Shown here: piece by piece, positions 9,170 to 17,907 of the stretch
How the letters are laid out: each line of letters starts with the position of its first letter
Numbering within the stretch: position 1 is the stretch's first letter
Assembly: GCA_041589455.1 (NCBI GenBank)
Contig: JBFHVQ010000020.1
Span: 1-41,764 of the forward strand
Direction: 5' to 3'
DNA length: 41,764 nucleotides
From: SZUA-229 sp041589455
GTDB taxonomy: Bacteria; Pseudomonadota; Gammaproteobacteria; SZUA-229
Notes under the pieces: model-generated
Database searches by the model: none
Told to the model about the DNA's origin: nothing
Seen by the model: the letters and a program-made list of their open reading frames with translations, nothing else
Program-made: the position numbers and the translations under genes

Positions 9170-9367
9170 ATGAATGTATAAACAAGGTTTTATTTCACTT
9201 TGTCAAAGGCTATTATGTCGTAAACCTTTGGTTGATGGAGAGTTTTTTTGTGATACGTTTTATTGAGGTGGTAAAAATACCTGCTAATGATAAAGTGTGT
9301 GATGACTGGAAATTGTCCAAATGTCTGCCAAAATCTGTATTAAACAACATTACTGAGGAATCCCACC

Positions 9368-9754
9368 TTGGATAAAAATATGAAAATCCTTATTGTGGAT
9401 GACTTTTCCACCATGAGGCGAATAATAAAAAATCTGCTGAGAGATCTGGGCTTTAATAATACCGAGGAAGCAGATGACGGTAATACCGGGCTTCCCAAAT
9501 TACAGTCAGGAAATTTTGATTTTCTGGTAACTGACTGGAATATGCCGGGCATGACAGGCATAGATCTGTTACGAGCTGTCCGGGCGGATGACAAGCTAAA
9601 AGATTTGCCGGTTTTAATGGTTACTGCAGAAGCGAAAAAAGAACAAATCGTAATGGCTGCACAAGAAGGTGTTAATGGATATATTGTTAAGCCTTTTACT
9701 GCGCAAACCCTTAAGGAAAAGATCGATAAAATATTTGAACGAATTGAAGGTTAG
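9368..9754 (+). CDS. cheY: Chemotaxis response regulator CheY
   Basis: A 128-residue single receiver domain, with acidic pocket D11-D12, phosphoacceptor D56 (VTDWNMPG), the T/S switch in MVTAEAK and the conserved Lys in YIVKPF. Phospho-CheY binds FliM to change flagellar rotation. The start is a TTG at 9368, eight bases after GAGGA (9355-9359), giving MDKNMKIL, which parallels the E. coli N-terminus; the first in-frame ATG (9380) is 20 bases from that site. cheZ begins 12 bases after the stop. Confidence 0.95.
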   Translation: MDKNMKILIVDDFSTMRRIIKNLLRDLGFNNTEEADDGNTGLPKLQSGNFDFLVTDWNMPGMTGIDLLRAVRADDKLKDLPVLMVTAEAKKEQIVMAAQEGVNGYIVKPFTAQTLKEKIDKIFERIEG

Positions 9755-9765
9755 CGGAGGATTTA

Positions 9766-10524
9766 ATGGACGATAGCCAAATTAACCGCGACCTGCTTCT
9801 TGAAAAAGCCCAGGCACTGGTAGTCAGCCTTGAATCGGCAGAAACCAGTAATGAAGAACTCGAATCCCAGATTGAGGAAATTAATAACCTTAGAGATAAC
9901 AGTCTGTTCAAAGAGTTGGGAAAAATGACCCGTGAAATTCACGATTCCATTATGAAATTCAGAATGGATTCACGGATTAATGACCTGGCAGAAGTCGATA
10001 TTCCGGATGCCAAGGACCGACTTGAATATGTCATTACAATGACAGAAAACGCTGCTAATACAGCAATGGGTGTTATTGAAGAAGGTACGCCTGTTGCAGA
10101 AAAACTCGCCGAACAGGCGGGTGATTTACGTCAGCAGTGGGATAAATTTAGACGCCGTGAATTGTCTCAGGATGAGTTGCGAGATATGGGGCATCATGTT
10201 GAAGATTTCTTTACTGAAACAGAGCAAATGATGTCCAAGTTATTATCTGGTTTCACTGAGATTTTAATGGCTCAGGATTTTCAGGACCTCACCGGACAGA
10301 TTATTCGCCAGGTTATTAACCTTGTTAATGAAATCGAATCAAATCTGGTTCAGCTCATTAAAATACAGGGCGAAAACATGGTGAAAGAGGAAAAACCTGC
10401 CAAGCAGCTGAAGCCCGGTGAAACTAAACTGGAAGGACCTCAGGTGCCTGGTAAGGAAACCTCAGACGAAGTAATGAAGGGCCAGGATGATGTTGATGAT
10501 CTACTGGCAAGTTTAGGTTTTTAA
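9766..10524 (+). CDS. cheZ: CheY-P phosphatase CheZ
   Basis: A 252-residue helical protein. The MAQDFQDLTGQII segment (residues 168-180) holds the catalytic pair, Asp174 and Gln178 by alignment with E. coli Asp143 and Gln147. The C-terminal tail DDVDDLLASLGF (241-252) is the CheY-binding peptide, joined by a flexible Lys/Pro/Glu-rich linker. CheZ speeds loss of phosphate from CheY. GGAGGA precedes the ATG. The tail resembles repeats in the CheA linker downstream. Confidence 0.95.
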   Translation: MDDSQINRDLLLEKAQALVVSLESAETSNEELESQIEEINNLRDNSLFKELGKMTREIHDSIMKFRMDSRINDLAEVDIPDAKDRLEYVITMTENAANTAMGVIEEGTPVAEKLAEQAGDLRQQWDKFRRRELSQDELRDMGHHVEDFFTETEQMMSKLLSGFTEILMAQDFQDLTGQIIRQVINLVNEIESNLVQLIKIQGENMVKEEKPAKQLKPGETKLEGPQVPGKETSDEVMKGQDDVDDLLASLGF

Positions 10525-10528
10525 CAGG

Positions 10529-10558
10529 TTATATTACAGATGATCTTCTGCAATATAA
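10529..10558 (+). terminator. Hairpin between cheZ and cheA
   Basis: TTATATTACAGA (10529-10540) pairs with TCTGCAATATAA (10547-10558) across a six-base loop, with one A/C mismatch in a 12-bp stem. It starts just after the cheZ stop. No T-run follows, so it may be a weak attenuator or a processing/stability element that lowers cheA relative to cheYZ. Confidence 0.45.
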
Positions 10559-10605
10559 TTATGTAACGCTAAATAATTAAAATAAAGATCTGTGAAGGGT
10601 CATAA

Positions 10606-12801
10606 ATGGCAATTGATCTAGAAGATGAAATACTTCAGGATTTTCTGGTAGAAGCCGGAGAAATTCTGGAGCTGTTAAGTGAACAGCTGGTCGATCTGGA
10701 ACAGTCTCCAGAAGATGCCGATTTGCTTAATGCTGTTTTCAGGGGGTTTCATACCGTTAAGGGGGGCGCGGGATTTCTTGCGCTAGACCCAATGGTCGAC
10801 TGTTGTCACGTCTGTGAAGACGTCTTTAATGTACTTAGGAACGGTGAACGGGCAGTTTCTTCGGGTCTTATGGACTGCGTCCTGCAAGGCCTGGATTCAG
10901 TGCAGAATATGTTTGCTGAAATACAGAGCGGAATAGACCCAACACCTGCTGATCCTGATTTATTAGCCAAGCTGAAAGTATATTCTGTGCCGGGTGATAA
11001 CGAGCCTGAAGATGCAGCTTCCTCAGCAGCGTCAGAGCCCGTAGAATCTGTAGCAGAAGAAGCATCGATTCCGGAAAGCCAGGAGGTGGCTCCCAGAGAT
11101 GCAACGGATGATGAGTTCGATGCGCTGCTTGACGCAATGGATAGTGAAACTTCAGAATCCTCAGAGGCACCTGCTATTGACGGTGATGAAATCACCGAAG
11201 ATGAATTTGAGGCACTGCTGGATAATATACACGGCAAAGGTAAACATGGTGGTAAACCTGAAGGGACAGAAGAAGATTCAACGCCTGCAGAAACTGGACA
11301 GGCTGATTCTGAACTGATTTCTGATGATGAATTTGACGCCCTGTTAGATCAGATGCATGGCAAGGGTAAAGGCCCGACTGCGACTGGTAAAGCTGATGTG
11401 GCTGCTAGTTCGGGTGGTGATTCTGAGCTGATTTCTGATGATGAATTTGATGCCCTGTTAGATCAGATGCATGGCAAGGGTAAAGGGCCAACCACTGGGG
11501 CTGATGAAGATTCCGCAACCTCGAAGCCGGCAGCTGCGAAACCTGCTGCTCAACCCACAGCAGCAAAACCTGTTGCTCAAACCAAACCGGCACCCGCGAA
11601 ACCTGCTGCACCCGCTAAGCCCGCTGCAGAAACATCGGTTCGTGTGGATACCGAACGCCTCGATGATATTATGAATCTGGTGGGAGAGCTGGTGCTGGTT
11701 CGAAACCGATTACAGACTCTGCGCCTGAATATGGCGGAAGGCCAGATAACTCAGGCCATTACCAATCTTGATATGGTCACTGCCGATCTTCAGACCTCGG
11801 TTATGAAGACTCGTATGCAACCTATCAAGAAAGTATTTGGTCGCTTCCCGAGAGTTGTGCGTGATTTATCTCGCTCTATCAATAAGCAAATTAAGCTAGA
11901 GATGATGGGGGAAGAAACAGACCTTGATAAAAATCTGGTAGAAGCACTGGCTGATCCTTTAGTACATCTTGTACGTAATGCGGTTGATCATGGTATTGAA
12001 TTACCCGATGATCGTGAGAAAAAAGGCAAGCCGAGAGAAGGCATAGTAAGCCTTGCAGCAACTCAGGAAGGTGATCATATCCTGTTAACCATCGAAGATG
12101 ATGGTGCCGGTATGGACCCTGAGGTGTTACGTCGGAAAGCGGTTGAAAAAGGGCTGATGGATGAGGAAACCGCTGCGCGACTGGATAACAAAGAGTGCTT
12201 CAATCTGATATTCATGGCCGGTTTTTCTACCAAGGAAGAAATATCAGATATCTCTGGCCGTGGTGTGGGAATGGATGTTGTTAAAACCCGTATTACCCAG
12301 TTAAATGGCTCGCTGGATATCGATTCTGAGTTAGGTAAGGGAAGTGTTTTAACCATAAAGGTGCCTCTCACTTTGGCGATACTGCCGACCTTGATGATTG
12401 CACTAGGTGACTATACCTACGCATTACCACTGGCAAATGTGAATGAAATTTTTGAGCTGGAAACGCGAAAAACCAATGTTGTCGATGGGCAGTTGATGGT
12501 GATGGTGCGCGACAAGGCAGTGCCCCTGTTTTACCTGTCTAAATGGTTGTTGAAACCAGGAGAGCAAGCGGCTTCTGGTGATGGTAAAGGTCAGGTTATT
12601 ATTGTTTCAGTGGCAAATCGCCTGGTGGGTATGGTCACCGATTCGGTAATCGGTCAGGAAGAAGTGGTGATAAAGCCATTAGGTGCCATGCTTCAGGGCT
12701 TACCCGAGTTTGCCGGTTCGACGATTACCGGTGATGGTGGAATAGCCCTGATTATAGATGTTCCCAGTCTGTTGAAAGCGCGTGCTAATAAGGGCTTTTA
12801 A
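10606..12801 (+). CDS. cheA: Flagellar chemotaxis histidine kinase CheA
   Basis: A 731-residue CheA. The N-terminal Hpt domain carries the phospho-acceptor His49 (FRGFHTVKGGAGFL). A long acidic then Ala/Pro/Lys-rich linker (about residues 120-340) replaces an obvious P2 domain and contains four copies of a DDEFDALLD-type motif beginning near residues 166, 196, 238 and 276. The dimerisation domain starts near 343, followed by the ATPase (N box HLVRNAVDHGIE, G1 DDGAGMD, G2 SGRGVGMDVV) and a C-terminal CheW-like domain. It phosphorylates CheY and CheB. In ParC/ParP-containing bacteria this linker region is where the array-localising proteins dock, which fits the parC and parP genes downstream. 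Confidence 0.95.
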   Translation: MAIDLEDEILQDFLVEAGEILELLSEQLVDLEQSPEDADLLNAVFRGFHTVKGGAGFLALDPMVDCCHVCEDVFNVLRNGERAVSSGLMDCVLQGLDSVQNMFAEIQSGIDPTPADPDLLAKLKVYSVPGDNEPEDAASSAASEPVESVAEEASIPESQEVAPRDATDDEFDALLDAMDSETSESSEAPAIDGDEITEDEFEALLDNIHGKGKHGGKPEGTEEDSTPAETGQADSELISDDEFDALLDQMHGKGKGPTATGKADVAASSGGDSELISDDEFDALLDQMHGKGKGPTTGADEDSATSKPAAAKPAAQPTAAKPVAQTKPAPAKPAAPAKPAAETSVRVDTERLDDIMNLVGELVLVRNRLQTLRLNMAEGQITQAITNLDMVTADLQTSVMKTRMQPIKKVFGRFPRVVRDLSRSINKQIKLEMMGEETDLDKNLVEALADPLVHLVRNAVDHGIELPDDREKKGKPREGIVSLAATQEGDHILLTIEDDGAGMDPEVLRRKAVEKGLMDEETAARLDNKECFNLIFMAGFSTKEEISDISGRGVGMDVVKTRITQLNGSLDIDSELGKGSVLTIKVPLTLAILPTLMIALGDYTYALPLANVNEIFELETRKTNVVDGQLMVMVRDKAVPLFYLSKWLLKPGEQAASGDGKGQVIIVSVANRLVGMVTDSVIGQEEVVIKPLGAMLQGLPEFAGSTITGDGGIALIIDVPSLLKARANKGF
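11305..11487 (+). repeat. In-frame direct repeat in the cheA linker
   Basis: Positions 11305-11373 and 11419-11487 are nearly identical (114-base offset, 38 codons), differing at single third-codon positions. Each encodes DSELISDDEFDALLDQMHGK plus GKGP. Two more diverged copies lie upstream, near 11101 and 11191. The near identity at silent sites suggests a recent internal duplication. Confidence 0.85.
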
Positions 12802-12850
12802 AAGCAATACTCATAATTTATCCAGTTGTTATATCAGGAAACATATTTAG

Positions 12851-13978
12851 ATGGCTATCCGCGTGCTTATTGTCGACGATTCAGGTTTTTTTCGTCGACG
12901 CCTCACAGAAATTTTTAATGCTGACCCTATGATTGAAGTGGTCGATGCGGCAGTTGATGGTAAAGATGCCATTGCTAAAGCACAGACTTGCCGCCCAGAT
13001 GTCATTACAATGGATATTGAAATGCCAGTAATGAATGGCATTGATGCGACCCGTGAAATAATGAAGGTACGACCAGTACCGATAATCATGTTTTCCTCGC
13101 TGACACACGAGGGGGCGAAAGCCACCCTGGATGCTCTGGAAGCAGGGGCGACTGACTTTTTACCCAAGCGTTTTGATGATATTTCGAATGATAAGGCGGA
13201 AGCTCGACATATTCTTTGTTCGAGGGTTAAATCTCTGGCACAACCAGCCAGGTTTGCACGAACCCCGCCACCTACAAGGCCTGTATCTACCACAGCAGCC
13301 AGTCGTCCAGGCGGAGTAACTACGCCACCACTGCGGCAAAGTATTTCCCCTGCTACGCCTAAAGCCGTCACTCCTGCTGCAGTAATAAAAACCCACAGGG
13401 CATTTAATCCTTCAGAATATGACCTGGTTGCCATTGGTACCTCAACCGGTGGTCCAGTGGCGTTACAGGATGTGCTTACGCAGTTACCAGCAACATTTAG
13501 TTTGCCTTTATTACTGGTGCAGCATATGCCAGCCAAATTCACCGAGGCATTTGCGGCGCGTTTAAACCAGCTATGTAAAATAGAAGTTCGAGAGGCAAAA
13601 GATAATGACGAACTAAAGCCCGGGCTTGCGTTGTTAGCACCCGGTGGTATGCAGATGCGGCTGGAAAAGCGTGCCGGCAGGATGAGGGTTAAAATTACGG
13701 AAGAAACCGATCCGATGCAGAATTATAAGCCTTGTGTTGATGTGACCTTTGAATCGGTCAATAGCTCAGTTGGAAAGCGAGCCCTGGGCATCATACTGAC
13801 GGGTATGGGTGCAGATGGTCGTGAAGGTTGTAACACTCTCAAAAATAGCGGTGCCACTATCTGGGCACAGGATGAAACCACCAGCACTATTTATGGTATG
13901 CCGCAAGCGGTTGCCAATATAGCGGAGCAAATTTTGCCATTGAAAGAAATCGGCAAGAAACTTGCTACAAATACGTAG
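12851..13978 (+). CDS. cheB: Chemotaxis methylesterase/deamidase CheB
   Basis: A 375-residue two-domain CheB. The receiver domain (about 1-125) has D9-D10 and phosphoacceptor Asp55 (ITMDIEMPVMNG). After a Thr/Pro/Ala-rich linker comes the methylesterase domain with the catalytic Ser in GTSTGG, His in VQHMP and Asp in TGMGADGREG. It removes methyl groups from receptor glutamates when phosphorylated by CheA, giving adaptation. No cheR lies in the window. The receiver contains KRFDD where many CheB proteins have KP, a minor variation. motC begins two bases after the stop. Confidence 0.95.
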   Translation: MAIRVLIVDDSGFFRRRLTEIFNADPMIEVVDAAVDGKDAIAKAQTCRPDVITMDIEMPVMNGIDATREIMKVRPVPIIMFSSLTHEGAKATLDALEAGATDFLPKRFDDISNDKAEARHILCSRVKSLAQPARFARTPPPTRPVSTTAASRPGGVTTPPLRQSISPATPKAVTPAAVIKTHRAFNPSEYDLVAIGTSTGGPVALQDVLTQLPATFSLPLLLVQHMPAKFTEAFAARLNQLCKIEVREAKDNDELKPGLALLAPGGMQMRLEKRAGRMRVKITEETDPMQNYKPCVDVTFESVNSSVGKRALGIILTGMGADGREGCNTLKNSGATIWAQDETTSTIYGMPQAVANIAEQILPLKEIGKKLATNT

Positions 13979-13979
13979 T

Positions 13980-14726
13980 ATGGACATCTTAAGTATTGTC
14001 GGGATTGTCATTGCCTTTGTTGCCATACTTAGTGGTAACTTGCTAGAAGGTGGGCATCTCGGCCAATTATTTCAATTAACTGCATTTTTAATTGTCATTG
14101 GTGGAACCACCGGTGCCGTTTTATTGCAGACTTCGCTTCCAGTTTTCTGGCGCGCGATGGTTATTGTGCGTTGGGTTTTCGTCACGCCTAAAATTAATAT
14201 GCTGGAAAATGTCGAAAAAATTGTTAACTGGAGTCAGCTCTCCAGACGCGAAGGTCTACTTGCCCTGGAAGATGCTTCTGAAAATGAGGCAGATCTCTTT
14301 TCTCGAAAAGGCCTGCAGATGCTGGTCGATGGTAATGAGCCGGAAACCATACGGAGTGTGATGGAAACTGAAATCATGACCACCGAGCATCATGATATTC
14401 AGGCTGCCAAAGTCTTCGAATCAATGGGGGGATATAGTCCTACAATTGGTATACTGGGAGCTGTTATGGGGCTTATTCATGTAATGAATAACCTGGCAGA
14501 CCCGGAAAAGTTAGGTAGTGGTATTGCAACTGCTTTTGTTGCAACAATTTATGGGGTGGGATTTGCCAATCTGGTTCTATTACCCATGGCTGGTAAGTTG
14601 AAAGCACATATTAAACAGCAAAGTATTCTTTATGAAATGGTCGTAGAGGGAATCGTGGGTATTGCGGAAGGTGAGAATCCGCGCAATCTACAGGCCAAAC
14701 TTCAGAGCTTCCTGGGGAGATCCTGA
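13980..14726 (+). CDS. motC: Flagellar stator protein MotC (MotA family)
   Basis: A 248-residue MotA/TolQ/ExbB-type membrane protein started at the ATG at 13980; a TTG at 13962 would extend it into cheB and is unlikely. Four membrane segments are visible (about residues 4-22, 30-50, 145-165, 180-200), with the GGYSPTIGILGAVMGLI segment conserved in the family. MotC forms the stator ring with MotD, the second stator pair of Pseudomonas-type bacteria often used on surfaces or under load. It is sandwiched between cheB and motD. Confidence 0.92.
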   Translation: MDILSIVGIVIAFVAILSGNLLEGGHLGQLFQLTAFLIVIGGTTGAVLLQTSLPVFWRAMVIVRWVFVTPKINMLENVEKIVNWSQLSRREGLLALEDASENEADLFSRKGLQMLVDGNEPETIRSVMETEIMTTEHHDIQAAKVFESMGGYSPTIGILGAVMGLIHVMNNLADPEKLGSGIATAFVATIYGVGFANLVLLPMAGKLKAHIKQQSILYEMVVEGIVGIAEGENPRNLQAKLQSFLGRS

Positions 14727-14735
14727 GGGGGTGTT

Positions 14736-15584
14736 ATGCGACGACGTGGAATTACAAATATTGAACCCGAGGAATCTACGGATCGTTGGCTGGTTTCCTA
14801 TGCGGATTTTATTACCCTGCTTTTTGCATTTTTTGTTGTGATGTATTCTATTTCTAATGTTAATCTGGGTAAGTATCGAGTACTTTCCGAGTCGGTGAGT
14901 ACAGCCTTTAGTGCGCAAACCAATTCACCATTTCCTGTTGGTTCACAGCTTGGGGTCTCAGTACAACGAGCGCCTATAGCGCTGGGACTAATTGGTCAGA
15001 CAGGTCTGGTGGCAATGCAGGAAACCGCAGCTAAGCTGGATAAACGCATAAAGCCGTGGATTAAAAAAGGCATGATTGCTGTCAAGGGTAATGAAAAATG
15101 GCTGGAAATTGAAATTAAATCCAGCCTGCTATTTGACTCTGGCGAGGCCAGCCTGGCATCAGGGTCCGCAGCTATTCTGGCGGAAATCAGTAATATCCTG
15201 AAAGATTCTGAAAATCCGTTATATGTCTCTGGCTATACCGATGATATCCCCATTAACACTGCAAGATACCCAAGTAACTGGGAGCTTTCATCTGCCCGTG
15301 CTGCGAGTGTGGTGAGGTTGTTTGCAGAAAATGGTATCTCTCCGGCTCGAATGGGTGCAATTGGTTACGCTGAATTTCGACCACTTGCTGAAAATTTAAC
15401 AGAGCAGGGCCGCCAGAAAAATCGCCGAGTGGTGATACGTATGATGGCCGGCGAAGATGCCTACGCATCGAGTAGCCCATTTGAAGACAGTGCATCGGAT
15501 ACCAGTACGCTGGAAAGCCGTCAACCCGCCGTAACTCGGCTGCAACCCAGTGAGCCCGTGCGTTCGATTTTCGGAGTGCAGTGA
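14736..15584 (+). CDS. motD: Flagellar stator protein MotD (MotB family)
   Basis: A 282-residue MotB-type protein. One N-terminal membrane helix contains the proton-carrying Asp24 in SYADFITLLFAFFVVMYS. The C-terminal OmpA-like domain (about residues 115-235) includes GYTDDIPI, NWELSSARAASVVRLF and NRRVVIRM, and anchors the stator to peptidoglycan. It partners with MotC. A GAGGGGG ribosome site precedes the ATG, nine bases after the motC stop. Confidence 0.94.
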   Translation: MRRRGITNIEPEESTDRWLVSYADFITLLFAFFVVMYSISNVNLGKYRVLSESVSTAFSAQTNSPFPVGSQLGVSVQRAPIALGLIGQTGLVAMQETAAKLDKRIKPWIKKGMIAVKGNEKWLEIEIKSSLLFDSGEASLASGSAAILAEISNILKDSENPLYVSGYTDDIPINTARYPSNWELSSARAASVVRLFAENGISPARMGAIGYAEFRPLAENLTEQGRQKNRRVVIRMMAGEDAYASSSPFEDSASDTSTLESRQPAVTRLQPSEPVRSIFGVQ

Positions 15585-15602
15585 TATGGAGGCTGACGAG
15601 GT

Positions 15603-16400
15603 ATGAGAATCTGGGCAACAGCGAATCAAAAAGGCGGTGTCGGTAAAACAACGTCTGCAGTTACGCTTTCAGGCGTTATGCAAAAACGTGGGCAACGCGT
15701 ATTGATGGTTGATCTTGATCCCCATGGTTCATTGACCAGTTATTTCGGGGTGGATCCGGACGTGGTTGAGCCCAGTGCCTATGAGCTTTTCCAGCAGGCG
15801 GTCGAGGGTGAAATTAATGTTAAACCGGTGATTCATAAAACTCAGTTTAGTCGCCTTGATTTTATACCCGCTTCATCAGCTCTGGCGACCTTGGATCGCC
15901 AACTGGGTACTAAAGGCGGCATGGGGCTGGTGATAAAACGAGCATTAGCCCAGGTTGAAAACGACTATGATCTGGCGATTATCGATTGCCCACCGATGCT
16001 AGGGTTATTGATGGTAAACGCTTTAGCTGCCTGTGAGCGTCTGCTTATTCCAGTACAAACTGAATATCTGGCACTCAAAGGTTTGGAAAGAATGGTGCAC
16101 ACTTTATCAATGATACAAAAAGCGCGTAAGCAACAGGTGTGTTATACCATCGTGCCAACATTTTATGACCAGCGTCTTAAAGCATCCAATGAAACACTGA
16201 AAACCCTGCGTAGGGATTACCGAGACACTATCTGGGATGGTGTTATTCCAATTGATACGCAATTTAGAGAAGCCAGTCAGAAAGGTATTCCTCTATCTAT
16301 TGAACGGATTAGTTGTCGTGGCAGTCGAGCTTACTCGCACTTGCTGGACTACTTACTGGAAATCGATGAATCGAGCCTGAGTGTATCGGGAGGAGCTTAG
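15603..16400 (+). CDS. parC: ParA-like array-positioning ATPase ParC
   Basis: A 265-residue ParA/Soj-type ATPase with Walker A KGGVGKTT (residues 11-18), MVDLDPHGSLTSYFG and IIDCPPMLG. Proteins of this type in flagellar chemotaxis operons (ParC in Vibrio) direct chemosensory arrays to the cell pole and ensure their inheritance. Position between motD and the CheW-like parP is the standard context. There is no neighbouring parB or parS, which argues against chromosome partitioning. Confidence 0.88.
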   Translation: MRIWATANQKGGVGKTTSAVTLSGVMQKRGQRVLMVDLDPHGSLTSYFGVDPDVVEPSAYELFQQAVEGEINVKPVIHKTQFSRLDFIPASSALATLDRQLGTKGGMGLVIKRALAQVENDYDLAIIDCPPMLGLLMVNALAACERLLIPVQTEYLALKGLERMVHTLSMIQKARKQQVCYTIVPTFYDQRLKASNETLKTLRRDYRDTIWDGVIPIDTQFREASQKGIPLSIERISCRGSRAYSHLLDYLLEIDESSLSVSGGA

Positions 16401-16402
16401 CG

Positions 16403-17161
16403 ATGAGTGAGCAGTCTAAAGCACCTTCAGCACAGGAAAAGGCCATTAATGAGTATCTCGAAGCGCTTTTACTAGAAGTGCCAGATGATCAGTCAGTCAC
16501 TACGCCTTCACTTGAAGTAAAAAGTTCACCTCAAGTAGAGCTGCCTGTTGCTGAGCCAGAAACAGTTGAAGTCAAAACGAAACCCGCGGTTATTGGGCTT
16601 AATCGACTGGTCGCAGAAGTTACACAACCCCAGATAGATACACAAACACTTGAAAAAACAGAAGTTGAAGTTGAGGTTGAAGAAGTACCTCAGCGTTCAC
16701 CTGAAATACCAGAATGGGCGAGAGAGCGTTTTCAGTGTTTGCTGTTTAAAGTGTCGGGGCTTAGTCTGGCGGTGCCCTTGGTCAAGTTGAATACGGTTAT
16801 TCCCTGGAATGAAAATATTACGCAAACACCAAATCAAACGGACTGGTATCTTGGACTGGTGCAGCATTTACAGTCACAGGTTAAGGTCATTGATACCGCC
16901 TTACTGGTAATGCCGGAAAACCGTCGTGATAAAATTGACGCTGATCCGGCAGAAAGGTTTAGTCACATACTTTTAGTTGATGACCAGAACTGGGGACTGG
17001 CCTGTGACAGTATTGGTGATGTGATCTGGCTGGAAAAAGAGGATGTGAAGTGGCGTAAAGATAAAACCAGTCGAGCCTGGTTACAGGGCACATCATTAGA
17101 ACACCTGTGTGCAATTATGGATACAGAAGTTTTTGCTCAAATGCTTAATAATGGGAGCTAA
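16403..17161 (+). CDS. parP: CheW-like array protein ParP
   Basis: A 252-residue protein with a disordered acidic N-terminal half rich in Glu/Val/Thr (about residues 1-105) and a C-terminal CheW-like domain (about 110-250: FQCLLFKVSGLSLAVPLVKL, WYLGLVQH, HILLVDDQNWGLACDSIG). ParP links ParC to CheA and receptors and stabilises arrays. An N-terminal INEYLEALLLEV helix resembles the DEFDALLD motifs of CheA. GGAGGAG lies ahead of the ATG and the gene is two bases from parC, so they are coupled. Confidence 0.85.
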   Translation: MSEQSKAPSAQEKAINEYLEALLLEVPDDQSVTTPSLEVKSSPQVELPVAEPETVEVKTKPAVIGLNRLVAEVTQPQIDTQTLEKTEVEVEVEEVPQRSPEIPEWARERFQCLLFKVSGLSLAVPLVKLNTVIPWNENITQTPNQTDWYLGLVQHLQSQVKVIDTALLVMPENRRDKIDADPAERFSHILLVDDQNWGLACDSIGDVIWLEKEDVKWRKDKTSRAWLQGTSLEHLCAIMDTEVFAQMLNNGS

Positions 17162-17214
17162 AACAGTTTAAAATCAATAGTTTCTCAATGTGTCGGGGAT
17201 AATCTGGGCTGGCG

Positions 17215-17235
17215 TTTAGCCTGAACTGGGCTAAA
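17215..17235 (+). terminator. Hairpin after parP
   Basis: TTTAGCC (17215-17221) and GGCTAAA (17229-17235) form a perfect 7-bp stem with a seven-base loop, in the 228-base gap between parP and cheW. No T-run follows. It could mark the end of the parP transcript, or be an activator site upstream of the sigma-54 promoter. Confidence 0.35.
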
Positions 17236-17345
17236 ATCTGATACAGGTACTCGAATAAATTATTCGGCCATTAAATGACTTTGCCTGTTAAGTGGCTTTT
17301 AAGTTAGTAGCAATGGGCTGAAAAATAACAGTTAATTAATTAAAC

Positions 17346-17361
17346 TGGCATATAAACTGCA
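17346..17361 (+). promoter_or_regulatory. Sigma-54 promoter for cheW
   Basis: TGGCATATAAACTGCA has GG at 17347-17348 and GC at 17359-17360, exactly 10 bases apart, a good match to the -24/-12 consensus. Predicted start near 17372, about 18 bases before the cheW ATG and just ahead of the GTGGAG ribosome site. It gives cheW and the following gene their own RpoN-dependent transcription. Confidence 0.7.
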
Positions 17362-17389
17362 ATAAAAATAAATAAGTGGAGCACTTGAT

Positions 17390-17863
17390 ATGAGTGATGA
17401 TGAACACGGTAATGTTGAGCACCGCCAATGTGTAACATTCCGGCTAGATTATGAGATTTACGGTATCAACGTAATGTTGGTACAGGAAGTTCTCAGAGTA
17501 ACTGATATAGCACCCGTGCCAGGGGCTCCGAATTATGTCATAGGCATCATTAATCTGCGTGGTAATGTAGTAACGGTAATCGATACTCGTATGCGATTTG
17601 GCTTACCACCTAAAGAGATGGATGATGCGACAAGAATCGTCATTATTGAAGCAGAAAATCAGACCGTAGGAATTGTTGTTGACAGTGTATCAGAAGTTGT
17701 CGATGTCTATTCCAACGAGATCGAAACTGCACCCAATGTTGGCAATGATGAAACCGCTCGTTATATCGAGGGGGTTGTAAGCCGAGATGAAGAACTGTTA
17801 ATCCTGGTGGATCTTAACAAGCTTCTATCAGATGATGAGTGGTCAGATATGGCGTCATTCTAA
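17390..17863 (+). CDS. cheW: Chemotaxis coupling protein CheW
   Basis: A 157-residue CheW, two SH3-like beta barrels, with the typical YGINVMLVQEVLR, PVPGAPNYVIGIINLRGNV and DEELLILVDLNKLL segments. It couples receptors to CheA in the flagellar array. Size is normal, and the C-terminal DDEWSDMASF tail is usual for Pseudomonas-type CheW. Transcribed from the sigma-54 promoter just upstream and followed 44 bases later by a DUF2802 gene. Confidence 0.95.
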   Translation: MSDDEHGNVEHRQCVTFRLDYEIYGINVMLVQEVLRVTDIAPVPGAPNYVIGIINLRGNVVTVIDTRMRFGLPPKEMDDATRIVIIEAENQTVGIVVDSVSEVVDVYSNEIETAPNVGNDETARYIEGVVSRDEELLILVDLNKLLSDDEWSDMASF

Positions 17864-17907
17864 GGCTTTAGCTCTCTCATGGTTAAATGAGTATGGGAGA
17901 GTTAAAA

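Noticed and set aside
9285..9301. GGTAAAAATACCTGC before cheY, considered as a sigma-54 promoter.
   Set aside because: GG and GC are 11 bases apart and the -24 element lacks GGCA.
10806..11237. A 143-residue Ser-rich minus-strand frame opposite cheA.
   Set aside because: The Ser-rich composition is the complement of the acidic repeat region of cheA.
11305..11487. Tandem-like DNA repeats considered as a CRISPR or minisatellite.
   Set aside because: They are in frame, encode a conserved peptide motif and lie inside cheA.
12847..13542. A 231-residue minus-strand frame opposite cheB.
   Set aside because: It is the antisense shadow of cheB; the plus-strand protein has all catalytic motifs.
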